A DNA stretch of 64,000 nt from Persicaria tinctoria (lineage: Eukaryota > Streptophyta > Magnoliopsida > Caryophyllales > Polygonaceae): NCBI GenBank assembly GCA_037127255.1, contig JBANSL010000008.1:39383373-39447372 (forward strand), given 5' to 3'. The notes beneath the pieces are model-generated. The model was not told the DNA's origin, did no database searches, and saw nothing but the letters and a program-made list of their open reading frames with translations. Each line of letters begins with the position of its first letter. The first letter of the stretch is position 1. This document shows positions 44,127 to 54,393 of the stretch, in pieces. The position numbers were made by a program, and so were the translations under genes.

Positions 44127-45089
44127 ATGTCTACTAACCAGGGCAACGACTGGTACAATACCGTCATGGAGAAGTTAGCTAAGATAGATAAAAGCTTGAC
44201 GGCAATAGAGCTTCAGCGTTTTGGATCTAATACGGTGTTTGGACAAGGAGTCCCACCTAGAGATGAAGTTCCACCAATTAAAAGGGAAGAAACTCATCCT
44301 ATTCCTCCTAATAATGCTATTCCACATCATGTTTCTTCTAGCATAGATGCTTCTTTTATTGCTGAAATTGTAGAGCATATTGAAAATGATCAAGTTCTTA
44401 ATTTACTTGCCTGTAATGATAATGGTTGCATTGAATATGAGCATGATGATTCTTTGATTAATTTAGATGTTCAACCTATGCCTCGTGATGATAATCAAAG
44501 AGCGTATTTATGCCATCCTAAATGCTTGGAAAAAGGCAATGTTTCTAATATGATCATTGATGGTACACATTCTTCTACTATTGCTAGCCTTCAATTAATT
44601 GAAAATTCAGCCTTGAAAAAGGATGAAAACTTGCTAGTTTTGGATGGAAACTTAGGGATTAATGACCAAGCTCAAGTGCATATTAAGTTAGAACATCATG
44701 AAGATGACATGAAATATGAATTATGCACTAATAAAGTTTCTTTTCTTGATTTTGTAGATGAAGCTAAGACAATAACCATCGAGGAGTGGTCAATCTCTAC
44801 ACCAATCGTTCTTGAGATGGATTTCCATGGGCATATGGTGTTCGATCCAGGAGCTCGTGTGGCTGCATGTGCGGAATCATATATGACCTTGGATTCGAGG
44901 ACAAATCCTTTTCAAGAAAGGGAGATTGATGCGGGACCATCCAAGCCATCATCAACGACACCTCCGGACACACCTATGATTCGAGATTATGAGGATGATG
45001 TCCTTCTCAAGAGGAAGAAGAAGGCTCCACCATGGGAAGAAGTCCCAAGGTGCAAGCTTGGATTAAATGACGTTTTGGTTCGTTCATAG
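44127..45089 (+). CDS. Capsid-less B-element protein of N3
   Basis: 320 codons from ATG 44127, collinear with the N2 protein: MSTNQG start, no capsid or CCHC, protease remnant with MIIDG then THSST, EHHEDD block, integrase-end remnant, and the last 54 codons or so within the 3' LTR. Differences from N2 are isolated substitutions with no frame break. Function not known. Confidence 0.65.
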   Translation: MSTNQGNDWYNTVMEKLAKIDKSLTAIELQRFGSNTVFGQGVPPRDEVPPIKREETHPIPPNNAIPHHVSSSIDASFIAEIVEHIENDQVLNLLACNDNGCIEYEHDDSLINLDVQPMPRDDNQRAYLCHPKCLEKGNVSNMIIDGTHSSTIASLQLIENSALKKDENLLVLDGNLGINDQAQVHIKLEHHEDDMKYELCTNKVSFLDFVDEAKTITIEEWSISTPIVLEMDFHGHMVFDPGARVAACAESYMTLDSRTNPFQEREIDAGPSKPSSTTPPDTPMIRDYEDDVLLKRKKKAPPWEEVPRCKLGLNDVLVRS

Positions 45090-46061
45090 TCATTTGACAG
45101 CTTTTCGAGGTCTCTGTAAAATGGGTCGTACGGATTCAATATTGATCGGATTGAGGCGTGCCATACCTTGTTGGAACGAGGACGAAGAGATCTACAACTT
45201 TGCTGTTGAAGGTTTTTCCAGATTCGTCCTATAGCTTGGCCGAAATCCACATTCTTTGAGCTGCTGCTGGTTTTGACGGGATTTTGTTAAGTTTTGGAAC
45301 GTTATATTTATTTCCTATTTAGTATTTCTTATACTTCTGTTATTTTAGGAAACTTTAAGGTTATTTTTATTATTTCCATTAGATGTTAGTTTTATCTTAT
45401 TCTATCATCTAACTCGGCCCAACAGCCCTGCGTGGCCTATATATTCCGAGTTCTCCTATTGTAATTCAATAAGAACATGATGAATAGAATTTAGATCTCT
45501 CAAATTGTGTGAAACACATGGAGTGTCTTGTTGATCCAACTAGAGCTGTGCTCGTTGATCATCGAATTGGTTTGTTTTAGCTTGGTTTGCTTTGCCGTTC
45601 ATCAACTTCGCAAGACTTGGTGAATCTAGTATCCACAAGCCCCCTTCTGGTGCTTCAAGTTGTCCGCTTGATTGTGTCGGATTGTAGAGGCGGGTTATAT
45701 AGTCATTGGTATTGGTTCCTACCCTCTGAGGAGGCCTGGGGTCTTTATCTTGTTCTATATAGATCGACTCAGTCCTTATCGGTCGTGTCTTTATATCAAT
45801 TTCGAGTCTTTATCAGTTCTTGCATCGAGTCTTGTTCTTTCTTTATTGTCGACATTGAGTTCTTGCTGTTCTTGGTGTTTCTTGGTCGATCTTGCCCTAT
45901 CTTGATCGATTCTTGAGAGTCTTGCTGCGTTTCTTTGCTTTCTTGTTGAGTCTTGCATAAATCTTGCATCTTTCTTGTTATTTCTTGCTGCGTTCTTTAA
46001 GTTCTTGATTATTCTTGCTTATTGTCGAAGATCGGACCAACCTACGGCTAACCCCGTATCA
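44927..46061 (+). repeat. LTR-B, 3' LTR of N3
   Basis: 1135 bp, preceded by the purine tract AAGAAAGGGAGAT. It ends CCCCGTATCA and is followed by TSD CTTGG. Confidence 0.94.
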
Positions 46062-46639
46062 CTTGGTGATCCTAGTATCCACGGGCCCCCTCCTTGTGCC
46101 TCCAAGTTGTCCGCTTGGTTGTGTAGGGTTGTAGAGGCGGGTTATATAGTCATTGGTATTGGTTCCTACCCTCTGAGGAGGCCTGGGGTCTTTATCTTGT
46201 TCTATATAGATCGACTCAGTCCATATCAGGTCGTGTCTTTCAATTCTTGCTCTTGAATTTCGAGTCTTGCATCTTTCTTTAGAGTCTTTGCTGCGTTCTT
46301 GGTTTTCTTGATCGATCTTGAACCTTTCTTGGTCGAATCTTGTTGTTCTTGTTGAGTCTGCAATCGTGTCTTGCTTTCTTGTTCAGTTCTTGCTTCCGTT
46401 TCTTTAGTTTCTTGCTTGTTGTCGAAGATCGGACCAACCTACGGCTAACCCCATATCAGATGGTGCAGCTGGAGAAAAGGCCATTTTTTGCCATTCATCA
46501 TTCTGAGTCAAGTTCTAGTGTCTTCATGAGAGTTGTGGCCCTCGAAAAGAGTTTTCCAACGCATGGTCATACATGTCAATCCGACAAACGAGGACTCGGG
46601 AAAGTGCATTTCAAGAACAGAGCTGGGAGCTGAACATTT

Positions 46640-46920
46640 TACTCGATGTCGAGGAATTTACTCGATATCGAGGAAACACCTTGTCGATTTTTACATCCTG
46701 GAGCCGAGATCGACGAAGAAACTGAAGACGGACCAAGCCTTGGTCGATATCGAGGAAATCATCTCGCTATCGAGGAAAAAGTCAAGTCGATATGCATCCT
46801 GGGAGCCAACATCGAGTTGTTGAGCGGAGGACGAAGAAAGCGCTACTCGATATCGAGGAATTATACTCGAGGAATTCTACTCGATATCGAGGAAATTCCA
46901 GAAGCCGACGTCGAGCTATC
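46640..46920 (+). repeat. TCGATATCGAGGAA array in LTR-E
   Basis: At least five copies of (TAC)TCGATATCGAGGAA or a one-base variant, plus related TCGATGTCGAG and TCGAGG words. The core TCGATATCGA is a perfect palindrome. Confidence 0.85.
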
Positions 46921-47688
46921 GGATTCTTGTTAAGTTTCTATCCAAAGTCCAATGGTGATATTTTCGAGATGAAATTCTATCAACTTCCATCAAGATCTAT
47001 CAACTCCGTGGAAGATTTATCCACAAATTAGATATAGTCTTAGTTGATTTATTTCTTTTATTCCATTATTTAATCTTTAAGTAAGTAGATAAATAGATAT
47101 AGATATAGTATAGATAGACTTTCTTACCTTGAATAGCAAGGATTGGAAGTCTATAAATAAAGCCTTAGGGGCTGGATTTTATTTTTTCAAATTCAGAGAC
47201 AATTAGTTACATAGAGAGAGAGAGAGAGAGTAGAGGAGAGAGCTTATGGCAAGAGCAAGGTGGAAAGACGAGAGCGGATTTGGATTGTTCGGTTGTAAGC
47301 TTTCTTTTTAGTTTTATTTTAATGCAAAGTTATTTCCTTTTATTATTAATGTCTTTCTTGATGATAAAGAGCGAGTAGTCCACCCACTTCTAGGGTCGGG
47401 GTGAGCCCGACGGTAGCCATGTGAGGTGATGCGGTAAAGGTACAAGCTTTTTATGCAATTCGTCTTCTATCCCTGCAAGCATGATTCTTTTGCGAAAGTT
47501 GAAGGTGATCCTTGTTTGTGTTATTGAAGCGAAAGTGATCTTAATCAGGATCTGCTGACGGGCTTCCTCGAGGATCGATCCTGACTTCCCGCTGCTACAT
47601 CAGGAGGAGGTCTTGTAATCATTTGCGTGGGCACGAATCTGGTTTGATCTATTTCATTATATTTTAAACTCGATTTCCTCCTACAACA

Positions 47689-47916
47689 CCCCCCACTTTA
47701 GTGCCCCCACCCCCCCTCGCGTGTTCAGTTTATTTTTTTTTTATTTTTAAATTTACATTTCAGCATTTTCAGATATGCAACTATAACCCGATGTTATGCA
47801 AATATAATATTATGTTATGCAAGCTTAAACAACCTCATGGGAAGAATATGAACATGCATTTGTATTTTAAAATTGCATTAATATATCTTATTTCCACATA
47901 AGCACATCGCTCTACC
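47689..47916. other. AT-rich sequence, nothing recognised
   Basis: Begins with a C-rich patch (CCCCCCAC...CCACCCCCCC), then AT-rich DNA with ATGTTATGCAA words that resemble the repeat region from 57655. No gene seen. Confidence 0.4.
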
Positions 47917-48054
47917 CAGGGCAGTGCCTCAGGATGTTCCAATCAGCCCAACGGAACAGGGCCCCAAAAATTTTAGGGCCCAATATCATTATACTCCACT
48001 TTTACTATATAAAAAAAATATCTTCCAAAGATAGATAAGTTTCTTTGTTTGCTT

Positions 48055-48140
48055 TGGTGGTTAGAGAGCCCAGATAATTTGAAGGGTGGCTCATTCAACT
48101 TGTGTTCGAATTCCATCCGGGTCATTCTTTGCCTTTTATT
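48055..48140 (+). other. tRNA-like box A / box B pair
   Basis: TGGTGGTTAGAGAG resembles an RNA polymerase III box A, and about 45 bases later GTTCGAATTCC resembles box B. This could be a tRNA-derived SINE head in the hAT-like element, or coincidence. There is no foldable full tRNA. Confidence 0.3.
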
Positions 48141-48420
48141 TTTTTAAACCTTTTTGCTTTTTTTTTAAATTCCTTACCTTTTCGATTTTTTTTAATTTAA
48201 CCTTTTCGATTTTTTTTTAATTCCTTACTTTCTCGATTTTTTAAATTTCTTTTTCGATTCGCTTTTTTTTTTTAAATTCCTTACCTATTCGATTTTTTTT
48301 AATTTAACCATTTCGATTCTTTTTTTTTACTTCCTTACCTTTTAGGTTTTTTATATTTCTTTTTCGATTAAATTCTTTTTATTTTACCTTTTCAGTTAAC
48401 TTCTTCTTTTTTTTAAAAAA
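48125..48420 (+). repeat. T-rich degenerate tandem repeat
   Basis: Variants of CCTTACCTTTTCGATTTTTTTTAAATT repeat about every 25-60 bases, alternating with TTTAACCTTTTCGATT and TTTCTTTTTCGATT. Confidence 0.75.
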
Positions 48421-48603
48421 GGACAACCATATTAAATAATTATTTTCATTATTCACTGCATATATTTTGGATTTCAACTCTCTCTTCTTTTCTTTATGAG
48501 CACATTCATACAAAATCATTGTTGGAAAAATTAGTCATAATTTTAAATTCACCGACACTATGAATAGCCTAACTATGATTATTTTCATTATTCACTGCAT
48601 ATA

Positions 48604-49580
48604 TGATACGGGGTTAGCCGTGGGTTGGTCCGATCTTCGACAACAAGCAAGAACTGAACAAGAAAAGCAAGAACTCGATCAAGATCAATCAAGAACAGCC
48701 AAGAATCAATAAAGACGCAGCAAGATTCACCAAGAACAAGGGTTCTTGATGTCGACACTAAACAAGAATGACAAAGACTCGATAAAGATAGATAAAGACT
48801 CGAAAATGAATGCAAGAATGGAAAGACACGACCTGATAAGGACTGAGTCGATCTATGTAGCACAAGATAAAGACCCCAGGCCTCCTCAGAGGGTAGGAAC
48901 CAATACCAATGCCTACACAACCCGCCTCTACAATCCGACACAATCAAGCGGACAACTTGAAGCACCAGAAGGGGGCTTGTGAATACTAGGATCACCAAGT
49001 CTTGCGAAGTTGACGAACACAAAGCAAACCAAGCTGAGATTATCAATCGGTTGAGATCACGAAGAGCACAGCTCTATTCGGTCTGATCTCTCTCTCTAAA
49101 GTGTTTCACACGTTTTGAGAAGAATAACTTGTATTATGAATGTTCCAATTGTTCTACAAGGCTGAAATCGAAATATATAGGGAACTAAGGCCTGTTGGCC
49201 GGCCTAACTAGATAGAAATAGATAGATCTACTTTCTAATGGGCTTTAAAATAAATCTAAGAACAAAAATAAATAAGGTCTCTAAAAAGAATGACTAAAAA
49301 AGCCCAATTCAGCCCAATAGAACACTTAAGCTGAAAAGGGTTTCCAACACTTAGAATATTTCGGCCTAAGCATTTCTAAGGTGGCTCGGCCTCTATTTGT
49401 GCTCCAATGCACATGTATGTCTTCAATGTAGGCTCGGGGAGTTGAACCTTGCTCGAGAACAAAGTGTGAGTGACGAATAGGAATGAGTCTCTCTGAAGCT
49501 TCTTTGCTCTAGCTCGAGTCATTGGTCCTTCTCCAAGAATGATGGGTGTGTCTTGAGCTGTAGAAGATGGTCCCGCATCA
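48604..49580 (-). repeat. LTR-A, 3' LTR of A2
   Basis: 977 bp; on the plus strand TGATACGGGGTTAGCCG to GGTCCCGCATCA. It is about 94 bp shorter than LTR-A at 11338 through U5 differences. Codes for the last 68 or so residues of integrase. Confidence 0.95.
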
Positions 49581-50815
49581 ACCTCCCCTTCTTGAAAAGG
49601 ATTCGCCCACGAATCCAAGTCCTCATCCACAGCGAAGTAAGGGATTAGATCGGCGACGTTGAATGTAGCGCTCACGCCCATGTCTCCAGGAAGCTCCAAT
49701 TGGTAGGCATTGTCGCCCACTCTCTTCTTGATCCGAAATGATCCATCACCACGCGGCGACAGCTTGTTCTTCCGGGCTTCTGGAAACCGCTCCTTCCTTA
49801 AGTGCACCCATACAAGATCTCCAGGCTGAAAAGTGACCAAGCGACGTCCTTTGTTGGCCTTGTTAGCATTGTATTCAGCCTTTAGCTTCAGCTTCTCTCG
49901 AGTTCGTTCATGCAGCTCCTTGATGAACTCGACATGCTTACCTGCCTCAAATGATTCTTTGTCTCTCATAGGATATGGAGTAAGATCAAAAGGGGTTAGT
50001 GGATTAACACCATACACACATTCAAATGGACTGATTTTAGTAGCTGAATGTATGGTTCTGTTATATGCAAATTCCACATGAGGTAAGGCTTCTTCCCAAA
50101 GTTTCAAATTCTTCCTAATAATGGCTCTAAGGAGTGTTCCAAGTGTTCTATTAGTCACCTCAGTTTGGCCATCAGTTTGGGGGTGGCTAGAAGTAGAGAA
50201 TAGCAATCTAGTTCCCAATTTATTCCATAAAGTACGCCAAAAATGACTCAAGAATTTCACATCCCTATCACTAACAATAGTTTTAGGCACACCATGCAAC
50301 CTAACTACTTCTCTAAAGAATAGATTAGCAACATTGGTAGCATCGTCAGTTTTGTGGCATGCAATGAAATGAGCCATTTTAGAGAACCTATCCACTACCA
50401 CAAATATAGAATCTCTCCCCTTCTTAGTTCTAGGCAACCCAACTATGAAATCCATGGATATGTCTTCCCAAGGGGCTGATGGGGTTGGTAGTGGTGTATA
50501 AAGGCCATGGGGCATAAGCTTAGCTTTGGCTTTAATGCAATCTATGCATCTCTTAAGGCAATGTTCTACATCCCTAAGCATATGTGGCCAATAGAAGTGT
50601 GATTTCAGTGTGTTATATGTCTTATCTCTACCAAAATGTCCCATTAATCCACCACTATGGGCTTCACTAACAAGTAATAATCGTAGAGAACATCTAGGAA
50701 TGCACACTTGATCTTTTCGAAATAAGAATCCTTCATGTATATAAAAGCTGTCATTAGGACCTTTTTCTAAGCATTTTCGAAAATGATCTCCAAAATCCAA
50801 ATCAGATTCATACAA
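49376..50815 (-). CDS. A2 integrase with LTR-encoded tail
   Basis: 479 codons open. Zinc-binding H53/H60/C90/C93. The DDE triad D122 (ISMDF), D183 (VSDRD) and E219 (DGQTE) has 35 residues between D183 and E219, as expected for retroviral-type integrases. A GPY/F-like region follows (PRGDGSFRIKKRVGDNAYQ, FNVADLIPY), then no chromodomain. The tail from about residue 412 is inside the LTR and contains GPMTRARAKKLQRDS. In CRM-type elements this C-terminal region is thought to help target centromeric chromatin (family knowledge, not shown here). The frame begins at an internal Met; in an intact element it would be continuous with RNase H. Confidence 0.92.
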   Translation of the reverse strand: MYESDLDFGDHFRKCLEKGPNDSFYIHEGFLFRKDQVCIPRCSLRLLLVSEAHSGGLMGHFGRDKTYNTLKSHFYWPHMLRDVEHCLKRCIDCIKAKAKLMPHGLYTPLPTPSAPWEDISMDFIVGLPRTKKGRDSIFVVVDRFSKMAHFIACHKTDDATNVANLFFREVVRLHGVPKTIVSDRDVKFLSHFWRTLWNKLGTRLLFSTSSHPQTDGQTEVTNRTLGTLLRAIIRKNLKLWEEALPHVEFAYNRTIHSATKISPFECVYGVNPLTPFDLTPYPMRDKESFEAGKHVEFIKELHERTREKLKLKAEYNANKANKGRRLVTFQPGDLVWVHLRKERFPEARKNKLSPRGDGSFRIKKRVGDNAYQLELPGDMGVSATFNVADLIPYFAVDEDLDSWANPFQEGEVDAGPSSTAQDTPIILGEGPMTRARAKKLQRDSFLFVTHTLFSSKVQLPEPTLKTYMCIGAQIEAEPP

Positions 50816-50820
50816 TTCCT

Positions 50821-53800
50821 TTATGTAAACAAAACTAAGACTCTAGAATCCAAAGTGGTTAAAAGTACACGTCTTCTAGCTAAAGCATGAGAATCGAAAT
50901 AAGCTATTAGAGCATGTCTCCTAGATAATGCATCTGCAACCACATTGTCTTTGCCTTTCTTATATTTAATCACATAAGGAAATGTTTCAATGAATTCCAT
51001 CCATCGTCCATGTCTCCTATCAAGTTTATCTTGGCTTTTAAAGTGTTTTAAAGATTCATGATCAGTCCTAAGAATAAACTCGCTAGGCCATAGATAGTGA
51101 GACCATGTCTTAAGTACTCTAAACAATGCATACAATTCCTTATCATAGGTAGAGTAATTAAGACAAGCACCTTTTAACTTCTCAGAAAAGAAAGCTATTG
51201 GCTTACCTCCCTGCATAAGGACTCCACCAATTCCAACTCCGCTAGCATCACACTCTACTTCAAAGGGCTGAGTAAAGTCCGGCAAAGCTAATAGAGGTGC
51301 GTGAGTGAGCTTGTCCTTAAGGGTGTTGAATGCTTCCTCCTGAGCTGCTCCCCATGTGAATTCACTCCGCTTTTTCGTGAGCTCAGTGAGGGGTGCCGAG
51401 ATGGTGCTGAAATCTCGAACAAATCGACGATAGAAGCTCGCCAATCCTTGGAAGCTGCGTACATGGCCGATGTTGGTGGGTGTTGGCCACTCCTGGATCG
51501 CCATGAGCTTAGCCTCATCGACACGCAGTCCTTTCGAACTCACTACAAATCCAAGAAAAGACACTTGTTCATGACATAATTCACACTTCTTTAAATTAGC
51601 ATACAAGCGTTCAATTCTCAGCGTTTTAAGCACTTCTCTAAGATGTGATTCATGTTCATTAAGAGATTTGCTATAAATCAGAATATCATCAAAATAAACA
51701 ACAACAAATCTTCCAATGAAATCTCGAAGCACATGATTCATTAAACGCATAAAAGTGCTAGGAGCATTAGTTAAACCAAAAGGCATAACCAACCACTCAT
51801 ATAACCCAAGCTTAGTCTTAAAGGCTGTTTTCCATTCATCACCTTCTTTCATTCTAATTTGATGATAGCCACTTCTAAGATCAATTTTAGAAAATATAGA
51901 AGCTCCATGTAACTCATCTAGCATATCATCTAATCTAGGAATAGGGTGACGATATTTGATAGTAATGTTATTAATAGCCCTACAATCTACACACATTCTC
52001 CATGATCCATCTTTCTTAGGGACTAATAACACAGGCACAGCACACGGACTTAAGCTAGTTCGAATATAACCCTTGTTCAACAGTTCCTGGACTTGGGTTT
52101 GGACCTCTTGGGTCTCAGTGGGATTCATACGATACGCAGGTCGATTAGGCAATGCAGCCCCTGGAATAAGATCAATTTGATGCTCAATTCCACGAATAGG
52201 GGGTAGACCTGGTGGTATGTCATCGGGAAACACATCTTTATACTCCTCAAGTACAGCGAGTATATTGGCTGGAAGAGAAGCTTTAAGCTCTTCACTCAAC
52301 ATATTCAAGCTCTTAATGAGATGCATAAGGGTGGTTTCTCCATCCGCAAATTCGTCTAAAAATGTACTCTTGGAAGCCATTAGTACACCTTTAGGCCGAG
52401 TTTGAGGATCCACTTGGCTCGACTGAGCCTCCTGATCTAACTCACCTTTACTTACCTTGCGCTTCTCAATCTCGTCAGCCACTTGTGTTGGCGTCATGGG
52501 TTTGAGAACAACGTTTTTCCCCTGAAATGTAAAGGCATATCGGTTAGAATGACCATCATGTTGGACCTTACGATCAAATTGCCAAGGACGGCCTAAAAGA
52601 ATGTGACAAGCTTGCATAGGCACAATATCACATAAAACATCATCTTCATAATGTCCTAGCTTAATATGCACTTTAACTTGTCTATGAACTCTTAATAAAC
52701 CACAATCATTCATCCAATGCAATTTGTAAGGTCGGGGGTGTTGGACAGTAGGTAAATGCAATTTGTCAACCATTTCTTGACTAGCTAAATTACAGCAACT
52801 ACCTCCATCAATGATCACATTTACAACCTTTCCTTTAACTAGACAACGAGTATGAAACAAGTTTTCCCTTTGATTATCTTCACATGGTGTAGGAACAACA
52901 CTTAAAACTCTCCTAACAATCAAAGATTCTCCATGTTCATATTCAACCTCATTATCATCATTTTCATAACAAACAAGGTTTAAGTTCTGATCATTGTCAT
53001 TAGCATGCTCATCCGGTTCATCACAAGAATTTTCAGATTCATATTCTCCAAATTGATTAACCATGAGCGTTTTCTTATTAGGGCAATCCTTCATATAATG
53101 TCCTCTACCTTGGCATTTAAAGCATACGATATCTCTAGAACGAGTAGTAGAAGGATTAGGATTACTCCCTTTGGGACCAGTAGATGTCCCAGACGATTCA
53201 CGTCCATTCCATGGACCCTTTCCTTTGTCGAGGGGCTGTTGAGGTGCTCGGCTATCTCCTCTCCCTTGGGGCTGGCTTGGTCGATCTCGTGAACCACCCT
53301 CACCACGCCATTGGGACTGATTTGGCCGAGGTTGGCGCCATTGGGGCTGTTGGCCACTCGACATTCTTCCTTGGCTCTTGTAACGTTGTCCCTTTTCTAC
53401 TTTAATTGCTAAATGTAACAAATCAGTAGGAGTAGTATAGGGAAAATAATCAATCTCATGAGCTAAAGCGGGATGCAATATCCTAAGATATCTAGCATTG
53501 GTATCTTCATAAGGTTCATTCACATTAGCTCGAGCCATAGTTTCTTGCATAAGATTAAATGTTTCCTCAACAGTTTTATTTCCTTGCTTAAGATTTTCTA
53601 ATCTTTGCCTAAGCTCTCTAGCATAATGTTGAGGTACAAATCGATTTCTCATTAATGCTTTAAGTTGTTCCCAAGAAGCGATAGGTGCATCAAGAGCTCT
53701 TCTCCTTTCTTTAACTAAGTTATCCCACCAAATTAAAGCAAAGCCTGTGAACTCTAAAGTAGCTAATTGCACCTTTTTAGCATTAGAGAAATTATGACAA

Positions 53801-54393
53801 CTCCAAATCTGATCCATTTTAGTTTCCCAATCAATATAAACATCCGGATCAGTTTTACCTTCAAAAGGAGGAATCTTTACCTTGACCTTACCTATGCCAT
53901 CCTCGTCATTGTATCTAGGTGGTCGGTTCTGATTTCCTCTTTGATTCCGTCTCGGACGCTGCTCCCAATACTCCTCTTCTTGGAAGTCATCATCTTGCTC
54001 CGAGTAGTAGAAGTGCTCCTGGAAGCCTCGACCTCTTCCCCTTCCTTGTCCTTGACCTTGCACATTAACAAACCCATTATTCCGATCATTTCTCCCACCT
54101 CGTGGAGAGTTGTTTTCATTGAATAAAGGATTTTCTAAATTGACATGAGGATTAGGATTAGGGATAGGATTTACGACCTCTCTTTCATCATTAGGCGTCT
54201 CGTCACGCCTTGGATTTCCCTGACCACCCACCGTGTTAGAGCCACTCGGCCTAGCTTCTAAGGCTGTCAATCGATCTAGAATGGCCGTCAAGGTGTTGGT
54301 GAGGTTGTTGAATTGCTCGGGTGTCACAGTAGCACTCGAGTTACCCTCATTGTTGGGGTTGTTAACACCATTGTTTCCCTGATTGTTAGACAT
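50821..54393 (-). CDS. A2 Gag-protease-RT-RNase H
   Basis: 1190 codons from ATG 54393 ([10 protein letters not shown]). G/R-rich stretch near residues 115-125, acidic [16 protein letters not shown], and a capsid-like domain from about 170 ([20 protein letters not shown]) to 340. CCHC knuckle [14 protein letters not shown] near 422, protease [10 protein letters not shown] near 526, HILLGRPWQ near 600. RT begins near 770 with [16 protein letters not shown] and has YFDD near 898. RNase H has FEVECDASG near 1044 and ends at ADALSRRH near 1155. The last 30 or so residues and stop reflect a small frame change before the integrase ORF. All catalytic motifs up to there are intact. Confidence 0.95.
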   Translation of the reverse strand: MSNNQGNNGVNNPNNEGNSSATVTPEQFNNLTNTLTAILDRLTALEARPSGSNTVGGQGNPRRDETPNDEREVVNPIPNPNPHVNLENPLFNENNSPRGGRNDRNNGFVNVQGQGQGRGRGRGFQEHFYYSEQDDDFQEEEYWEQRPRRNQRGNQNRPPRYNDEDGIGKVKVKIPPFEGKTDPDVYIDWETKMDQIWSCHNFSNAKKVQLATLEFTGFALIWWDNLVKERRRALDAPIASWEQLKALMRNRFVPQHYARELRQRLENLKQGNKTVEETFNLMQETMARANVNEPYEDTNARYLRILHPALAHEIDYFPYTTPTDLLHLAIKVEKGQRYKSQGRMSSGQQPQWRQPRPNQSQWRGEGGSRDRPSQPQGRGDSRAPQQPLDKGKGPWNGRESSGTSTGPKGSNPNPSTTRSRDIVCFKCQGRGHYMKDCPNKKTLMVNQFGEYESENSCDEPDEHANDNDQNLNLVCYENDDNEVEYEHGESLIVRRVLSVVPTPCEDNQRENLFHTRCLVKGKVVNVIIDGGSCCNLASQEMVDKLHLPTVQHPRPYKLHWMNDCGLLRVHRQVKVHIKLGHYEDDVLCDIVPMQACHILLGRPWQFDRKVQHDGHSNRYAFTFQGKNVVLKPMTPTQVADEIEKRKVSKGELDQEAQSSQVDPQTRPKGVLMASKSTFLDEFADGETTLMHLIKSLNMLSEELKASLPANILAVLEEYKDVFPDDIPPGLPPIRGIEHQIDLIPGAALPNRPAYRMNPTETQEVQTQVQELLNKGYIRTSLSPCAVPVLLVPKKDGSWRMCVDCRAINNITIKYRHPIPRLDDMLDELHGASIFSKIDLRSGYHQIRMKEGDEWKTAFKTKLGLYEWLVMPFGLTNAPSTFMRLMNHVLRDFIGRFVVVYFDDILIYSKSLNEHESHLREVLKTLRIERLYANLKKCELCHEQVSFLGFVVSSKGLRVDEAKLMAIQEWPTPTNIGHVRSFQGLASFYRRFVRDFSTISAPLTELTKKRSEFTWGAAQEEAFNTLKDKLTHAPLLALPDFTQPFEVECDASGVGIGGVLMQGGKPIAFFSEKLKGACLNYSTYDKELYALFRVLKTWSHYLWPSEFILRTDHESLKHFKSQDKLDRRHGRWMEFIETFPYVIKYKKGKDNVVADALSRRHALIAYFDSHALARRRVLLTTLDSRVLVLFT

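Larger units (their letters stand above)
41733..46061 (+). mobile_element. N3: non-autonomous B element, TSD CTTGG
   Basis: 4329 bp with two LTR-B copies (1138 and 1135 bp), PBS, leader and one ORF, flanked by CTTGG at 41728-41732 and 46062-46066. It sits inside the 3' LTR of N2. The LTRs differ at about half a dozen places that I noticed, including a 3-base GTT difference near 42515. It lacks capsid, RT and integrase. Confidence 0.95.
36658..46458 (+). mobile_element. N2: compound non-autonomous B element, TSD GATGG
   Basis: Outer LTRs at 36658-37718 and 41064-46458 (1061 bp each once N3 is removed) are flanked by GATGG at 36653-36657 and 46459-46463. Between them, however, lie a leader stub, the 3' end of another LTR (37826-38090), a further nearly complete LTR (38094-39049), a leader and one ORF. 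A single TSD around an element with internal LTR copies means it was inserted as, or became, a rearranged multi-LTR unit. N3 later inserted into its 3' LTR. Confidence 0.88.
41064..46458 (+). repeat. LTR-B, 3' LTR of N2, split by N3
   Basis: 41064-41732 and 46067-46458; without N3 and one TSD copy it is 1061 bp, the length of the outer 5' LTR. It ends CGGCTAACCCCATATCA, one base off the usual end. Confidence 0.92.
36453..47688 (+). repeat. LTR-E, split by the N2 element
   Basis: 36453-36657 plus 46464-47688 give about 1430 bp from TGTTGTGAGCC to CCTACAACA, an inverted TGTTGT/ACAACA terminus. It contains the TCGATATCGAGGAA array (46640-46920) and a (GA)n tract (about 47214-47231). The sequence after 47688 is not a PBS, so this is a 3' or solo LTR. 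Its middle matches the reverse complements of 26774-28055 and 33198-34473. Confidence 0.75.
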
